Shown here in pieces: positions 6,874 through 12,793 of a stretch of 41,779 nt of DNA. Origin of the DNA: an uncultured Oscillibacter sp. (GTDB taxonomy: Bacteria > Bacillota > Clostridia > Oscillospirales > Oscillospiraceae); NCBI RefSeq assembly GCF_910584465.1, contig NZ_CAJUBK010000018.1, positions 1 to 41,779 on the forward strand. The letters are read 5' to 3'. A program made the position numbers and the translations under genes. Each line of letters begins with the position of its first letter. Position 1 is the first letter of the stretch. Under the pieces are notes generated by a model. The model was not told the origin of the DNA, made no database searches, and was given only the letters and a program-made list of their open reading frames with translations.

Positions 6874-7893
6874 TCAGCTCATCTGCTTGCGCCGGCTCAG
6901 GTTCATCGTGCCGTCCTGCATACTGTTCAGGGTCTCCAGGCTCTTGCCGGTGCCCAGGGCCACGCAGGAGATCGCGTCCTCGGCGATCATGGTGTGGATG
7001 CCCGTCCGGGCCGTGACCAGCTTGTCGAAGCCGGACACCAGGCTGCCGCCGCCGGTCATCACGATGCCGTTGGTGGAGATGTCCGCCACCAGCTCCGGCG
7101 GCGTCCGCTCCAGCACGGAGTGGATGGCCTCCATGATGCGCTCCACCGGCTCCTCGAAGGCGTCCATCATCTCCGTGGAGCTGACCGCCACCACCTTGGG
7201 CAGTCCCGTCAGCAGGCACCGGCCCTTCACGTCCAGGGTCTCCTCCTCCTCCTTGGGGAAGACGCAGCCGATCTGCTTCTTCATCTCCTCGGCGGTGCGC
7301 TCGCCCACCAGCAGGTTGTGCTTGCGGCGCATATACTTCACCACGGCCTCGTTGAGCTGGTCCCCGGCGATCTTGATGGAGGCGGACTCCACCACGCCGC
7401 CCAGGGAGATGACGGCGATGTCCGCCGTGCCGCCGCCGATGTCCACCACCATGTGGCCGTCGGGCTTGGCGATGTCGATGCCCGCGCCGATGGCGGCGGC
7501 CACAGGCTCCTCGATGAGGTAGACCTTCCGCGCGCCGGCGGAGATGCCCGCGTCGATGACGGCGCGCTCCTCGACCTCCGTGATGCCGGAGGGCACGCAG
7601 ATGATGACCCGGGGCTTGAAGACGGAGACCCCGGCCACCTTGTGGATGAACTCCCGGAGCATCCGCTCCGTCATGTCGTAGTCGGAGATGACGCCCTCCC
7701 GCAGGGGGCGGATGGCGATGATGTTGCCGGGGGTCCGGCCCAGCATCTCCTGGGCCTCCATGCCCACCTTCAGCAGCTTCCCGGTGCTTTTATCCATGGC
7801 GACGACAGAGGGCTCGTTCAGCACGATGCCTTTGCCTCTTATAAATACCAGAACTGAAGCGGTACCAAGATCGATACCGATATCCTTTGACAT
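6874..7893 (-). CDS. mreB: Rod-shape-determining actin homologue MreB/Mbl
   Basis: 339 residues from the ATG at 7893 with GGAGGAATT upstream. MreB polymerises on the inner membrane face and guides the elongation machinery for cell-wall synthesis. Visible actin-fold motifs: phosphate-1 loop IGIDLGTASVLVF at residue 5, KPRVIICVPSGITEVEERAV near 100, phosphate-2 MVVDIGGGTADIAVISLGG near 160, and MTGGGSLVSGFDKLV near 290. Length is normal. The neighbours are not mreC/mreD/minC, so this may be a lone paralogue such as Mbl or MreBH rather than the mre operon copy. Confidence 0.95.
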   Translation of the reverse strand: MSKDIGIDLGTASVLVFIRGKGIVLNEPSVVAMDKSTGKLLKVGMEAQEMLGRTPGNIIAIRPLREGVISDYDMTERMLREFIHKVAGVSVFKPRVIICVPSGITEVEERAVIDAGISAGARKVYLIEEPVAAAIGAGIDIAKPDGHMVVDIGGGTADIAVISLGGVVESASIKIAGDQLNEAVVKYMRRKHNLLVGERTAEEMKKQIGCVFPKEEEETLDVKGRCLLTGLPKVVAVSSTEMMDAFEEPVERIMEAIHSVLERTPPELVADISTNGIVMTGGGSLVSGFDKLVTARTGIHTMIAEDAISCVALGTGKSLETLNSMQDGTMNLSRRKQMS

Positions 7894-7930
7894 GGGCAAT
7901 TCCTCCATTTATCTTAAGTCCAACTGCTGA

Positions 7931-7948
7931 CAGGCGGCAGACCGCCTG
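7931..7948 (-). other. Hairpin in the mreB leader
   Basis: CAGGCGG / CCGCCTG stem with a 4-base loop, lying between the mreB promoter and its ribosome site. No T-run follows, so it is a structured 5' untranslated element rather than a terminator. Confidence 0.45.
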
Positions 7949-7972
7949 CGATCCTATAAAATTACAAGCTAC

Positions 7973-8001
7973 ATTATACTGGCAGGACCGCCAGAATGCA
8001 A
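7973..8001 (-). promoter_or_regulatory. SigA-type promoter for mreB
   Basis: On the minus strand, TTGCAT (8001-7996), 17 bases, TATAAT (7978-7973). It begins just after the comF stop codon, giving a leader of about 70 bases. Confidence 0.7.
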
Positions 8002-8003
8002 GC

Positions 8004-8681
8004 CTATTCTTTCGCTTTTTCTCCCCCGTTTTCCGCATCCGGCCCGGCGAAAGCCGCGGCGGCGCAGACGACCGCCTCCGCTCCCGCCTCCCGGAGGGCC
8101 CCGGCGGCGGAGACGAGGGTGGAGCCGGTGGTGCAGACGTCGTCGATCAGGAGGATGCGCTTCCCGGAGAGGTCCCCGACAGCCTCGTAAACGCCCCGGG
8201 TGTTCTGCCAGCGGGCCCCGGCGCCGTCCAGGCCGGACTGGGCAGGGTTGTCCCGGACCTTGCGCAGGAGGCGCTCCGGCTCCACGTCCCAGAGCCTGCA
8301 CGCCTCCTCCGCCAGGAGCCGGGCCTGGTCGTATCCCCTCCGGCGCAGGCGCTTTGCGCTGACGGGGACCCAGGTCACGGTGTCGAACCCGCCGGAGAAG
8401 CGCTCCGCGGCGGCCTGGGCGATGAGCCCGCCCAGGGGCGCGGCGGCAGAGAGGCCGCCATGGAACTTGAAGCGCCGGATGCCCTTCCGGACGGAGCCCT
8501 CGTACCACAGCGGAGCAGCGCAGAGGAGCCCGCCCCGCAGTTCCCGGAGGGAGCGGGCCTCATCGGTCCAGGGCAGATCCTCCCTGCAATCCGGGCAGAT
8601 GCCGGGGGCATCCTGGACCCTGCCGCAGAAGGGGCATTTGGGCGGGAAGAGGAGGTCCAGCATGACATCGATGAGCTTCAT
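8004..8681 (-). CDS. comF: ComF family protein (phosphoribosyltransferase-like)
   Basis: 225 residues from the ATG at 8681, which overlaps the stop of the upstream XRE gene (ATGA). ComF proteins are required for DNA uptake or processing in competent cells. Visible: an N-terminal zinc ribbon with two CxxC pairs (CPFCG and CPDC), a conserved VPVSAKRLRRRGYDQARLLA block, and the phosphoribosyl-pyrophosphate loop ILLIDDVCTTGSTL near residue 183. The length is typical. Direct coupling to a short helix-turn-helix repressor is unusual and suggests that comF expression follows that regulator. Confidence 0.92.
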   Translation of the reverse strand: MKLIDVMLDLLFPPKCPFCGRVQDAPGICPDCREDLPWTDEARSLRELRGGLLCAAPLWYEGSVRKGIRRFKFHGGLSAAAPLGGLIAQAAAERFSGGFDTVTWVPVSAKRLRRRGYDQARLLAEEACRLWDVEPERLLRKVRDNPAQSGLDGAGARWQNTRGVYEAVGDLSGKRILLIDDVCTTGSTLVSAAGALREAGAEAVVCAAAAFAGPDAENGGEKAKE

Positions 8682-8914
8682 GATCCCAGCAGTTCGTCGT
8701 AGGTCGTCTCCAGGGCATCCCGGATCGCCCTCAGCTGGGACGCCTGGATGTGCTGTGCTCCCCGCTCGATCTTCACCAGGGCCTCCCTTGTCATGGAAAC
8801 GCCCTGCAGCTGCATGAGGCTCACCAATTCCGTCTGCTTCAGACAACGCCGCTGGCGGATCTCCCGGATGTTCGCGCCGATGCAGATATCCTGTTTGATT
8901 TTTTGTTCCGTCAT
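8678..8914 (-). CDS. XRE-family helix-turn-helix regulator, coupled to comF
   Basis: 78 residues from the ATG at 8914 (MTEQKIKQDICIGANIREIR) with GCGAGG upstream. A single lambda-repressor-like helix-turn-helix fills the protein: IREIRQRRCLKQTELVSLMQ then VSMTREALVKIERGAQHIQA, ending in DALETTYDELLG. Two imperfect palindromes matching GGACCCAnnTGGGTCC lie upstream at 8930-8945 and 8982-8997, the first next to its ribosome site, so it probably represses itself and comF. The second palindrome is 10 bases from the TTGACA of the divergent small-RNA promoter at 9008. Confidence 0.88.
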   Translation of the reverse strand: MTEQKIKQDICIGANIREIRQRRCLKQTELVSLMQLQGVSMTREALVKIERGAQHIQASQLRAIRDALETTYDELLGS

Positions 8915-8929
8915 AGCAACCTCGCAAAA

Positions 8930-8945
8930 GGACCCATTTGGGTTC
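8930..8945. promoter_or_regulatory. Candidate XRE operator 1
   Basis: GGACCCATTTGGGTTC, an imperfect inverted repeat between the XRE start and its likely promoter. Confidence 0.6.
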
Positions 8946-8981
8946 ATCTGCTTTATTCTATGTAGGAACGATTTTTCAATG

Positions 8982-8997
8982 GGACTCATTTGGGTCC
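8982..8997. promoter_or_regulatory. Candidate XRE operator 2
   Basis: GGACTCATTTGGGTCC, the same palindrome 52 bases further upstream, immediately before the -35 of the divergent RNA promoter. Confidence 0.6.
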
Positions 8998-9007
8998 ACA
9001 TAAACAC

Positions 9008-9036
9008 TTGACAGGATCGGTCTGTCCATCTATAAT
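9008..9036 (+). promoter_or_regulatory. Consensus promoter for small RNA 1
   Basis: TTGACA (9008-9013), 17 bases, TATAAT (9031-9036): a perfect SigA consensus, among the strongest in the window, with no coding sequence downstream on this strand. Confidence 0.8.
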
Positions 9037-9042
9037 AAGCAT

Positions 9043-9137
9043 GAGAGGGCACCGTGACTGGCGGTTAGCTCATTCAAGTCCTGGTAACAAAAGCAACTTT
9101 GAAACCGTCACTTGGCAGAGTGACGGTTTCTGCTTTT
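9043..9137 (+). ncRNA. Candidate antisense RNA of type I toxin-antitoxin-like locus 1
   Basis: About 95 nt from the predicted start near 9043 to the T-run at 9134-9137. It can form a 5' hairpin (ACCG/CGGT stem), a single-stranded CAAGTC stretch, and a terminator hairpin (9101-9130). Its 3' part overlaps, in antisense, the end of the 25-codon gene at 9108-9185. A second RNA with the same order (AGGGC, GCGGTYAGC, CAAGTC, hairpin, GCTTTT) lies at 12182-12275. Ends are inferred from the promoter and terminator. Confidence 0.6.
9101..9130. terminator. Shared bidirectional terminator hairpin of locus 1
   Basis: GAAACCGTCACT / AGTGACGGTTTC, a perfect 12-base stem with a 6-base loop. TGCTTTTC follows on the plus strand and GCTTTTG on the minus strand. 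The peptide's TGA stop lies inside the stem. Confidence 0.75.
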
Positions 9138-9185
9138 CACGATGATCGTGACCGTAAAGGGCCCGATGTGTAACGTGATCCGCAT
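9108..9185 (-). CDS. 25-residue peptide, candidate type I toxin 1
   Basis: Below usual ORF cut-offs. The ATG at 9185 is preceded by an almost perfect ribosome site (AAAGGAGGTGAGG), which is itself in a small hairpin (CCTCC GAAA GGAGG) able to hide it. The peptide begins MRITLHIGPFTVTIIV, a hydrophobic strand, followed by a basic tail (KSRNRHSAK), and stops inside the terminator stem. An oppositely directed small RNA (9043-9137) overlaps its 3' end. The arrangement matches convergent type I toxin-antitoxin loci such as Fst/par. I do not recognise a named family for this peptide, and the toxin role is inference. Confidence 0.6.
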   Translation of the reverse strand: MRITLHIGPFTVTIIVKSRNRHSAK

Positions 9186-9253
9186 GCAGCCTCACCTCCT
9201 TTCGGAGGGTACAGCCAACCGCCCGCCTTTTGCACAGTGCCTTCTCGAGTGAT

Positions 9254-9282
9254 ACGATACCATAATTTTCGACAAAAGGCAA
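9254..9282 (-). promoter_or_regulatory. Possible promoter for peptide gene 1
   Basis: On the minus strand, TTGCCT (9282-9277), 17 bases, TATCGT (9259-9254) with a TG extension before the -10. Weak match. The -35 lies in the left flanking hairpin of repeat element B. Confidence 0.35.
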
Positions 9283-9311
9283 GGGCCGCCGTAAAACAGC
9301 GGCCCTTGTCT
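9277..9311 (-). terminator. Left copy of the duplicated hairpin flanking repeat element B
   Basis: 35 bases containing the GGGCCGC...GCGGCCC stem, 33 of 35 identical to 9476-9510. On the minus strand it is followed by TTTT, so this outer copy is probably the working terminator of recD2. Confidence 0.65.
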
Positions 9312-9475
9312 CAGGCTGTCGAAAAGGTCTTTTCGACAGCCTGAGCAAGTTTTCAGAACTTTTAAAAAAGTCCTGAAAACTTATTTATCCAAAACGAAAG
9401 GAACCCTTCCTGGGTTCCTCTCGTAACTCTCTTCCTTCCCGTCGATGTAGTTCCCTCTACTTTTTCGACAGGCTG
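9312..9475 (+). mobile_element. Repeat element copy B (MITE-like, 164 bp)
   Basis: Same ends (CAGGCTGTCGAAAAG and CTTTTTCGACAGGCTG) and same hairpin order as copy A. The third hairpin reads GGAACCC/GGGTTCC where copy A has GGGACCC/GGGTCCC, a compensated base-pair change. It lies between two copies of the recD2 terminator hairpin, in the opposite orientation to recD2. Confidence 0.75.
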
Positions 9476-9510
9476 AGGCAAGGGCCGCCGTAAAACAGCG
9501 GCCTTTGCCT
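9476..9510 (-). terminator. Right (recD2-proximal) copy of the duplicated hairpin
   Basis: Begins one base after the recD2 stop codon. Hairpin GGCCGC...GCGGCC; no T-run follows on the minus strand because the element interrupts it. Confidence 0.6.
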
Positions 9511-9511
9511 T

Positions 9512-11719
9512 TCATCCGCCGGTCCCCTTCGCCAGCCGCCACCGCAGGCCGGAATACCGCCGCTGCCGCCGGTCGTTCGCCGCCATGGCCCGGACCGCCG
9601 CGTCGTCCCCTACCACGACCAGCAGCTCCCTGGCCCGGGTCAGCGCCGTGTACAGCACCCCCCGCACCATCAGCGACTGCGCTGCCGGCATCGCCGCCAG
9701 CACCACGCAGCGGTACTCGCTGCCCTGGGCCTTGTGCACCGTCATGGCGAAGGCCAGGTCCACCTCGTTGAGCTGCTCCGCGCCGTAGACCGCCCGCCGC
9801 CCGTCGAAGTCCAGCTCCAGCCAGTCCCCGGAGTCGTCGATCTTCACGATCTTCCCCACGTCCCCGTTGAACATCCCCGCGCCCATGGTCCCGTCTTCCT
9901 TTTCCCAGACCACGTCGTAATCGTTCCGGGTCTGCATCACCCGGTCGCCCTCCCGGAACAGCCGCTCGCCCCACGAGATCTCCCGCTTCCCCGGCGCCTT
10001 CGGGTTCAGCGCCTCTTGGAGCCGCCGGTTCAGCTCGACGGTCCCCATGGGGCCCTTCCGGGTGGGGGTCAGCACCTGGATCTCCGCCGCCGGGACCCCC
10101 ATCTTCTCCGGCAGGCGGGTCCTGCACAGCTCCACCAGGGTCGTCACCGCCCGCTCCGGATCCCGGCGGCAGAGGAAGAAGAAGTCCCCCTGGTTGTTCG
10201 TCAGGTCCGGCGCCTTCCCCAGGTTCACGGCGTGGGCGTTGCGGATGATGGCGGACTGCTCCGCCTGGCGGAAGACCTCCCGGAGGAAGACCGTCTCGAT
10301 CCTCCCGCTCCGGATCAGGTCCGAGAACACGTTCCCCGCCCCCACCGAGGGCAGCTGGTCCGCGTCCCCCACCAGCACCAGCCGGGTGCCCGGCCGCAGG
10401 GCCCGGAGCAGCGCCGAGAACAGCGGCAGATCCACCATGGACATCTCGTCCACGATGACGGCATGGGCCTCCAGGGGCTCCTTCTCCGTCTTGGTGAAGC
10501 TCACCTGCCGGGTGCTCTCGTTCCAGCTCATCCCCAGGAGGCGGTGGACCGTCTGGGCCTCCATGCCGGTGAGCTCGCTCATGCGCTTCGCCGCCCGGCC
10601 CGTGGGAGCCGCCAGGACGACATCCAGCCCCATCTTCCGGAACAGCGCCACGATGCCCCGGACCGTCGTCGTCTTGCCGGTGCCGGGGCCCCCGGTGAGG
10701 ATCAGCACGTCCTCCCGCGCCGCCAGCTCCACGGCCTTCTTCTGCTGGGGGGCGTAGGTGATGCCCTGGGCCCGCTCCAGCTCGTCCACCGTCCGGGCGG
10801 CGGAACGGATGCGGTCCGGCTGGGCGGACAGCAGCAGCTCCAGCCGCTCCCGGACGGAGGTCTCCGCCTCCCACAGCCGCCGGAGGTAGCACGCGTCCAC
10901 GTTCGCCACCCGCTCCTGGACCACCAGCCCCCGCTCGATCAGCTCGTCCAGGGCCAGCTCCGGCTGGTCCGCGCCGCACTCCAGGAGCTGGGCCGTGGCG
11001 GCGACGAGCTTCTCCCTGGGGAGGAAGACGTGGCCGTTGTTCTCGTTGTGGCTGAGCTCGAAGGTCACCGCCGCCTGGAGCCGCCGGCTGCTGTCCGGCT
11101 GGATGCCCATGCCCATGGCGATCTCGTCCGCCACGGAGAAGGCCACGCCGCACGCGTCGGCGGAGAGGAGGTAGGGATCCTCCCGCAGCTTCTCCAGCGC
11201 CGCGTCGCCGTACTGCTGGCGCAGCCGCATGGCCAGCACCGGCGGCAGCTCGTACCGGGCCAGGAAGGCCATCAGCCGCCGCAGGCCCATGTGATGGCGG
11301 AAGCTCCCGGCGATCTCCTGGGCCCTCCGGGCGGTGACGCCCTTGAGGGTGGTCAGCCGCTCCGGAGCGGTCTCCAGGATGTCGAAGGTCTCCAGGCCGA
11401 AGCGGTCCACGATGTTCCGCGCCGTGGCGGGGCCCACGCCCTTCAGGACGCCGGAGGCCAGGTAGGAGACGATCTCCTCCTCGTCCTCCGGCAGGCTCCG
11501 CTCGATCTCCTCCGCCCGGAGCTGCTCCCCATGCTGGGGATGCTGCTCCCAGGAGCCGTTGACGGTCAGGTGTTCCCCGGGGGCCGCGCAGGGGATGCAC
11601 CCCACCACGGTGACGACCTCCCCCTCCTCGGTGAGGAGGCGGAGGACCGTGTAACCGTTCTCGGCGTTTTGAAAGATGACGCTATGTACCGTGCCCTCCC
11701 GGCAGATCTGTCCTTCCAT
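9512..11719 (-). CDS. recD2: RecD2-type SF1B DNA helicase
   Basis: 735 residues from the ATG at 11719, GAGAGG upstream. RecD2 is a 5'-3' helicase acting in DNA repair independently of RecBC. Visible domains: an N-terminal beta domain, a helix-hairpin-helix region (about 85-190, with LKGVGPATARNIVDRFG), the Walker A loop ILTGGPGTGKTTTVRG near 343, the Walker B VIVDEMSMVDLPLF near 423, a late SH3-like insert, and the final helicase motif FAMTVHKAQGSEY followed by LYTALTRARELLVVVGDD. Length is normal. It follows a short membrane protein gene after 36 bases, likely as one operon. Its terminator region has been split by repeat element B. Confidence 0.95.
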   Translation of the reverse strand: MEGQICREGTVHSVIFQNAENGYTVLRLLTEEGEVVTVVGCIPCAAPGEHLTVNGSWEQHPQHGEQLRAEEIERSLPEDEEEIVSYLASGVLKGVGPATARNIVDRFGLETFDILETAPERLTTLKGVTARRAQEIAGSFRHHMGLRRLMAFLARYELPPVLAMRLRQQYGDAALEKLREDPYLLSADACGVAFSVADEIAMGMGIQPDSSRRLQAAVTFELSHNENNGHVFLPREKLVAATAQLLECGADQPELALDELIERGLVVQERVANVDACYLRRLWEAETSVRERLELLLSAQPDRIRSAARTVDELERAQGITYAPQQKKAVELAAREDVLILTGGPGTGKTTTVRGIVALFRKMGLDVVLAAPTGRAAKRMSELTGMEAQTVHRLLGMSWNESTRQVSFTKTEKEPLEAHAVIVDEMSMVDLPLFSALLRALRPGTRLVLVGDADQLPSVGAGNVFSDLIRSGRIETVFLREVFRQAEQSAIIRNAHAVNLGKAPDLTNNQGDFFFLCRRDPERAVTTLVELCRTRLPEKMGVPAAEIQVLTPTRKGPMGTVELNRRLQEALNPKAPGKREISWGERLFREGDRVMQTRNDYDVVWEKEDGTMGAGMFNGDVGKIVKIDDSGDWLELDFDGRRAVYGAEQLNEVDLAFAMTVHKAQGSEYRCVVLAAMPAAQSLMVRGVLYTALTRARELLVVVGDDAAVRAMAANDRRQRRYSGLRWRLAKGTGG

Positions 11720-11755
11720 TTTGGATATCCTCTCTTTTTCGTCTCCCTGGCGGAG

Positions 11756-12085
11756 TCAAATCTCCGCGGCCAGCTCCCCGGCGCTGACCAGGGAGGCGTC
11801 CTTCTCCCGCTGGGCCAGGTAGAGGGCCAGGGTCCGGGCCTCCGGGGTCAGGCCGCAGTCCGCCAGGACGATCTTCGCCCCTGGGAGCCCTCCCTGGACC
11901 CGGCGGAGCTCCCGGACGTCGGCCTCCATGGCCAGGGCCTCGCCCCTCAGCGGGAGGACCAGCAGCAGCCCCGGGATCGCCGGGCGGCCCCCCAGGTGGA
12001 GCAGGGTCCCGGCCACGACCCAGACGATGGTCGTCAGGCCCACGGCCGACAGGAAGGCCAGGACGCCGTCTTGCAGTAACAGCAT
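11756..12085 (-). CDS. Small membrane-anchored protein upstream of recD2, function unknown
   Basis: 109 residues from the ATG at 12085 with CGAGGTGAT upstream. The N-terminus is one or two hydrophobic helices (LLLQDGVLAFLSAVGLTTIV, then VVAGTLLHLGGRP) followed by a roughly 60-residue cytosolic part (PLRGEALAMEADVRELRRVQ, then KIVLADCGLTPEARTLALYL). The segment with VLADCGLTPEA looks like one strand-loop-helix of an alpha/beta fold. I do not recognise the family. It precedes recD2 by 36 bases on the same strand. Its own promoter would overlap the divergent small-RNA 2 promoter (TTGTCA, 15 bases, TATAAC around 12154-12128). Confidence 0.7.
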   Translation of the reverse strand: MLLLQDGVLAFLSAVGLTTIVWVVAGTLLHLGGRPAIPGLLLVLPLRGEALAMEADVRELRRVQGGLPGAKIVLADCGLTPEARTLALYLAQREKDASLVSAGELAAEI

Positions 12086-12147
12086 TGATATCACCTCGGT
12101 CCAGCTTATGCCGGAGGAGGGGATTCGGTTATACCGGCCCGTCCCCC

Positions 12148-12175
12148 TTGACAAAGCGGCCCGTTTCGATATAAT
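12148..12175 (+). promoter_or_regulatory. Consensus promoter for small RNA 2
   Basis: TTGACA (12148-12153), 16 bases, TATAAT (12170-12175). No coding sequence follows on this strand. Confidence 0.75.
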
Positions 12176-12181
12176 GGATAT

Positions 12182-12275
12182 GGAAGGGCGCTGCCACACA
12201 GCGGTCAGCCCTTACAAGTCAATACAGGAAACCTATGCTGACTGCTCGTGCCACCGGGCAGTCAGCACGCTTTTG
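12182..12275 (+). ncRNA. Candidate antisense RNA of type I toxin-antitoxin-like locus 2
   Basis: About 94 nt, almost the same length as small RNA 1. The 5' hairpin pairs AGGGC with GCCCT and GCTG with CAGC. A CAAGTC stretch follows, then the terminator hairpin at 12236-12267 and CGCTTTT. The stem sequence differs from RNA 1 while the shape is kept. Its 3' end is antisense to the end of the peptide gene at 12262-12354. Confidence 0.6.
12236..12267. terminator. Shared terminator hairpin of locus 2
   Basis: TGCTGACTGC / GCAGTCAGCA, a perfect 10-base stem with a 12-base loop, followed by CGCTTTT on the plus strand. The peptide 2 stop codon lies in the stem, as in locus 1. Confidence 0.7.
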
Positions 12276-12354
12276 TGGTCAGCGTCCAGGTCCAAAAGGC
12301 CAGGCACGCCAGGAACCGGAGCACCAAGTACGACCGTTTCCTCCACATCCGCAT
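12262..12354 (-). CDS. 30-residue membrane-type peptide, candidate type I toxin 2
   Basis: ATG at 12354 preceded by GAGGAGGGGGGTG, again within a small hairpin (CTCCCTGAGGAG). The peptide is basic then strongly hydrophobic: MRMWRKRSYLVLRFLACLAF, then WTWTLTTKAC. That is a single transmembrane helix with a positive N-terminus, typical of small pore-forming toxins of type I systems. It has its own consensus promoter (12443-12415) and is overlapped at the 3' end by small RNA 2. The leader shares GGCGGTYGGCY with the leader of peptide 1. Too short for ordinary gene finders; translation is unproven. Confidence 0.6.
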   Translation of the reverse strand: MRMWRKRSYLVLRFLACLAFWTWTLTTKAC

Positions 12355-12414
12355 CACCCCCCTCCTCAGGGAGTGGCCGACCGCCTGTTATGTAACAGCG
12401 TCCTTCTGGAGCTC

Positions 12415-12443
12415 ATCCTACCAGAAGCGGCACTTTTTGTCAA
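12415..12443 (-). promoter_or_regulatory. Promoter for peptide gene 2
   Basis: On the minus strand, TTGACA (12443-12438), 17 bases, TAGGAT (12420-12415). The leader of about 54 bases contains a CTGTTA/TAACAG palindrome and the GGCGGTCGGCC motif. Confidence 0.7.
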
Positions 12444-12495
12444 ACGGCGCGAGGCCCCAGGAGCCGCCGGGCACGGCGGCTCGTCTCCTCCCGCC

Positions 12496-12708
12496 TCATC
12501 GCTCCTCGGACCGTCCTACCAGATAGTCGATGCTCACCCCGAAGTGGTCCGCCAGCTTCCACGCGTTTTCCAAATTGGGCAAATTGGCCCCATACTCCAG
12601 CTTTTGATAATGCTGCTCCGTGATGCCGATCGCTTCGGCAACTTGGACCTGTGTTTCACATTCCTCTTTCCGCAGCTCTTTCAATCTCTCTTTTATCAAA
12701 ATTTCCAT
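12496..12708 (-). CDS. XRE-family regulator of divergent cassette 1
   Basis: 70 residues from the ATG at 12708 (MEILIKERLKELRKEECETQ), ribosome site AAGGGGGT. It is a minimal helix-turn-helix protein: QVQVAEAIGITEQHYQKLEY is the DNA-reading part, ending NAWKLADHFGVSIDYLVGRS. It is divergent from the small gene at 12794, and its ribosome site overlaps the -35 box of that gene's promoter. A paralogue in the same arrangement lies at 28171. It probably represses the small gene and itself through the palindrome at 12723-12742. It lies just upstream of the peptide 2 promoter on the same strand. Confidence 0.88.
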   Translation of the reverse strand: MEILIKERLKELRKEECETQVQVAEAIGITEQHYQKLEYGANLPNLENAWKLADHFGVSIDYLVGRSEER

Positions 12709-12719
12709 GGTTGACCCCC

Positions 12720-12748
12720 TTGACACATTACGCTTTATGTGTTATCCT
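12720..12748 (+). promoter_or_regulatory. Promoter of cassette 1 small gene with embedded operator
   Basis: TTGACA (12720-12725), 17 bases, TATCCT (12743-12748). The palindrome ACACAT-N8-ATGTGT (12723-12742) spans the -35 and the whole spacer, an ideal repressor site. On the minus strand TATAAT (12755-12750) may be the -10 for the XRE gene. Confidence 0.7.
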
Positions 12749-12793
12749 AATTATAGGACCTCAAAGTTAATGTCTATATGAGTGGAGGAAATT

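Noticed and set aside
9381..9475. A short reading frame conserved on the minus strand of the repeat elements (YIDGKEESYERDPGRVPF-like)
   Set aside because: It lacks a start codon and ribosome site, and the base changes among copies fit paired hairpin positions better than codon constraint.
9381..11600. A long minus-strand frame overlapping recD2 in another phase
   Set aside because: Its translation is Gly/Arg/Pro-rich and shows no motifs, while the overlapping frame carries all helicase motifs.
12720..12755. Sequence similarity of the CCCCTTGACA region at 12715 and 28156 to the small-RNA 2 promoter (CCCCCTTGACA at 12144)
   Set aside because: The shared run is just a -35 box next to a purine-rich ribosome site or GC stretch; the flanks differ and it is not evidence that the three promoters are related.
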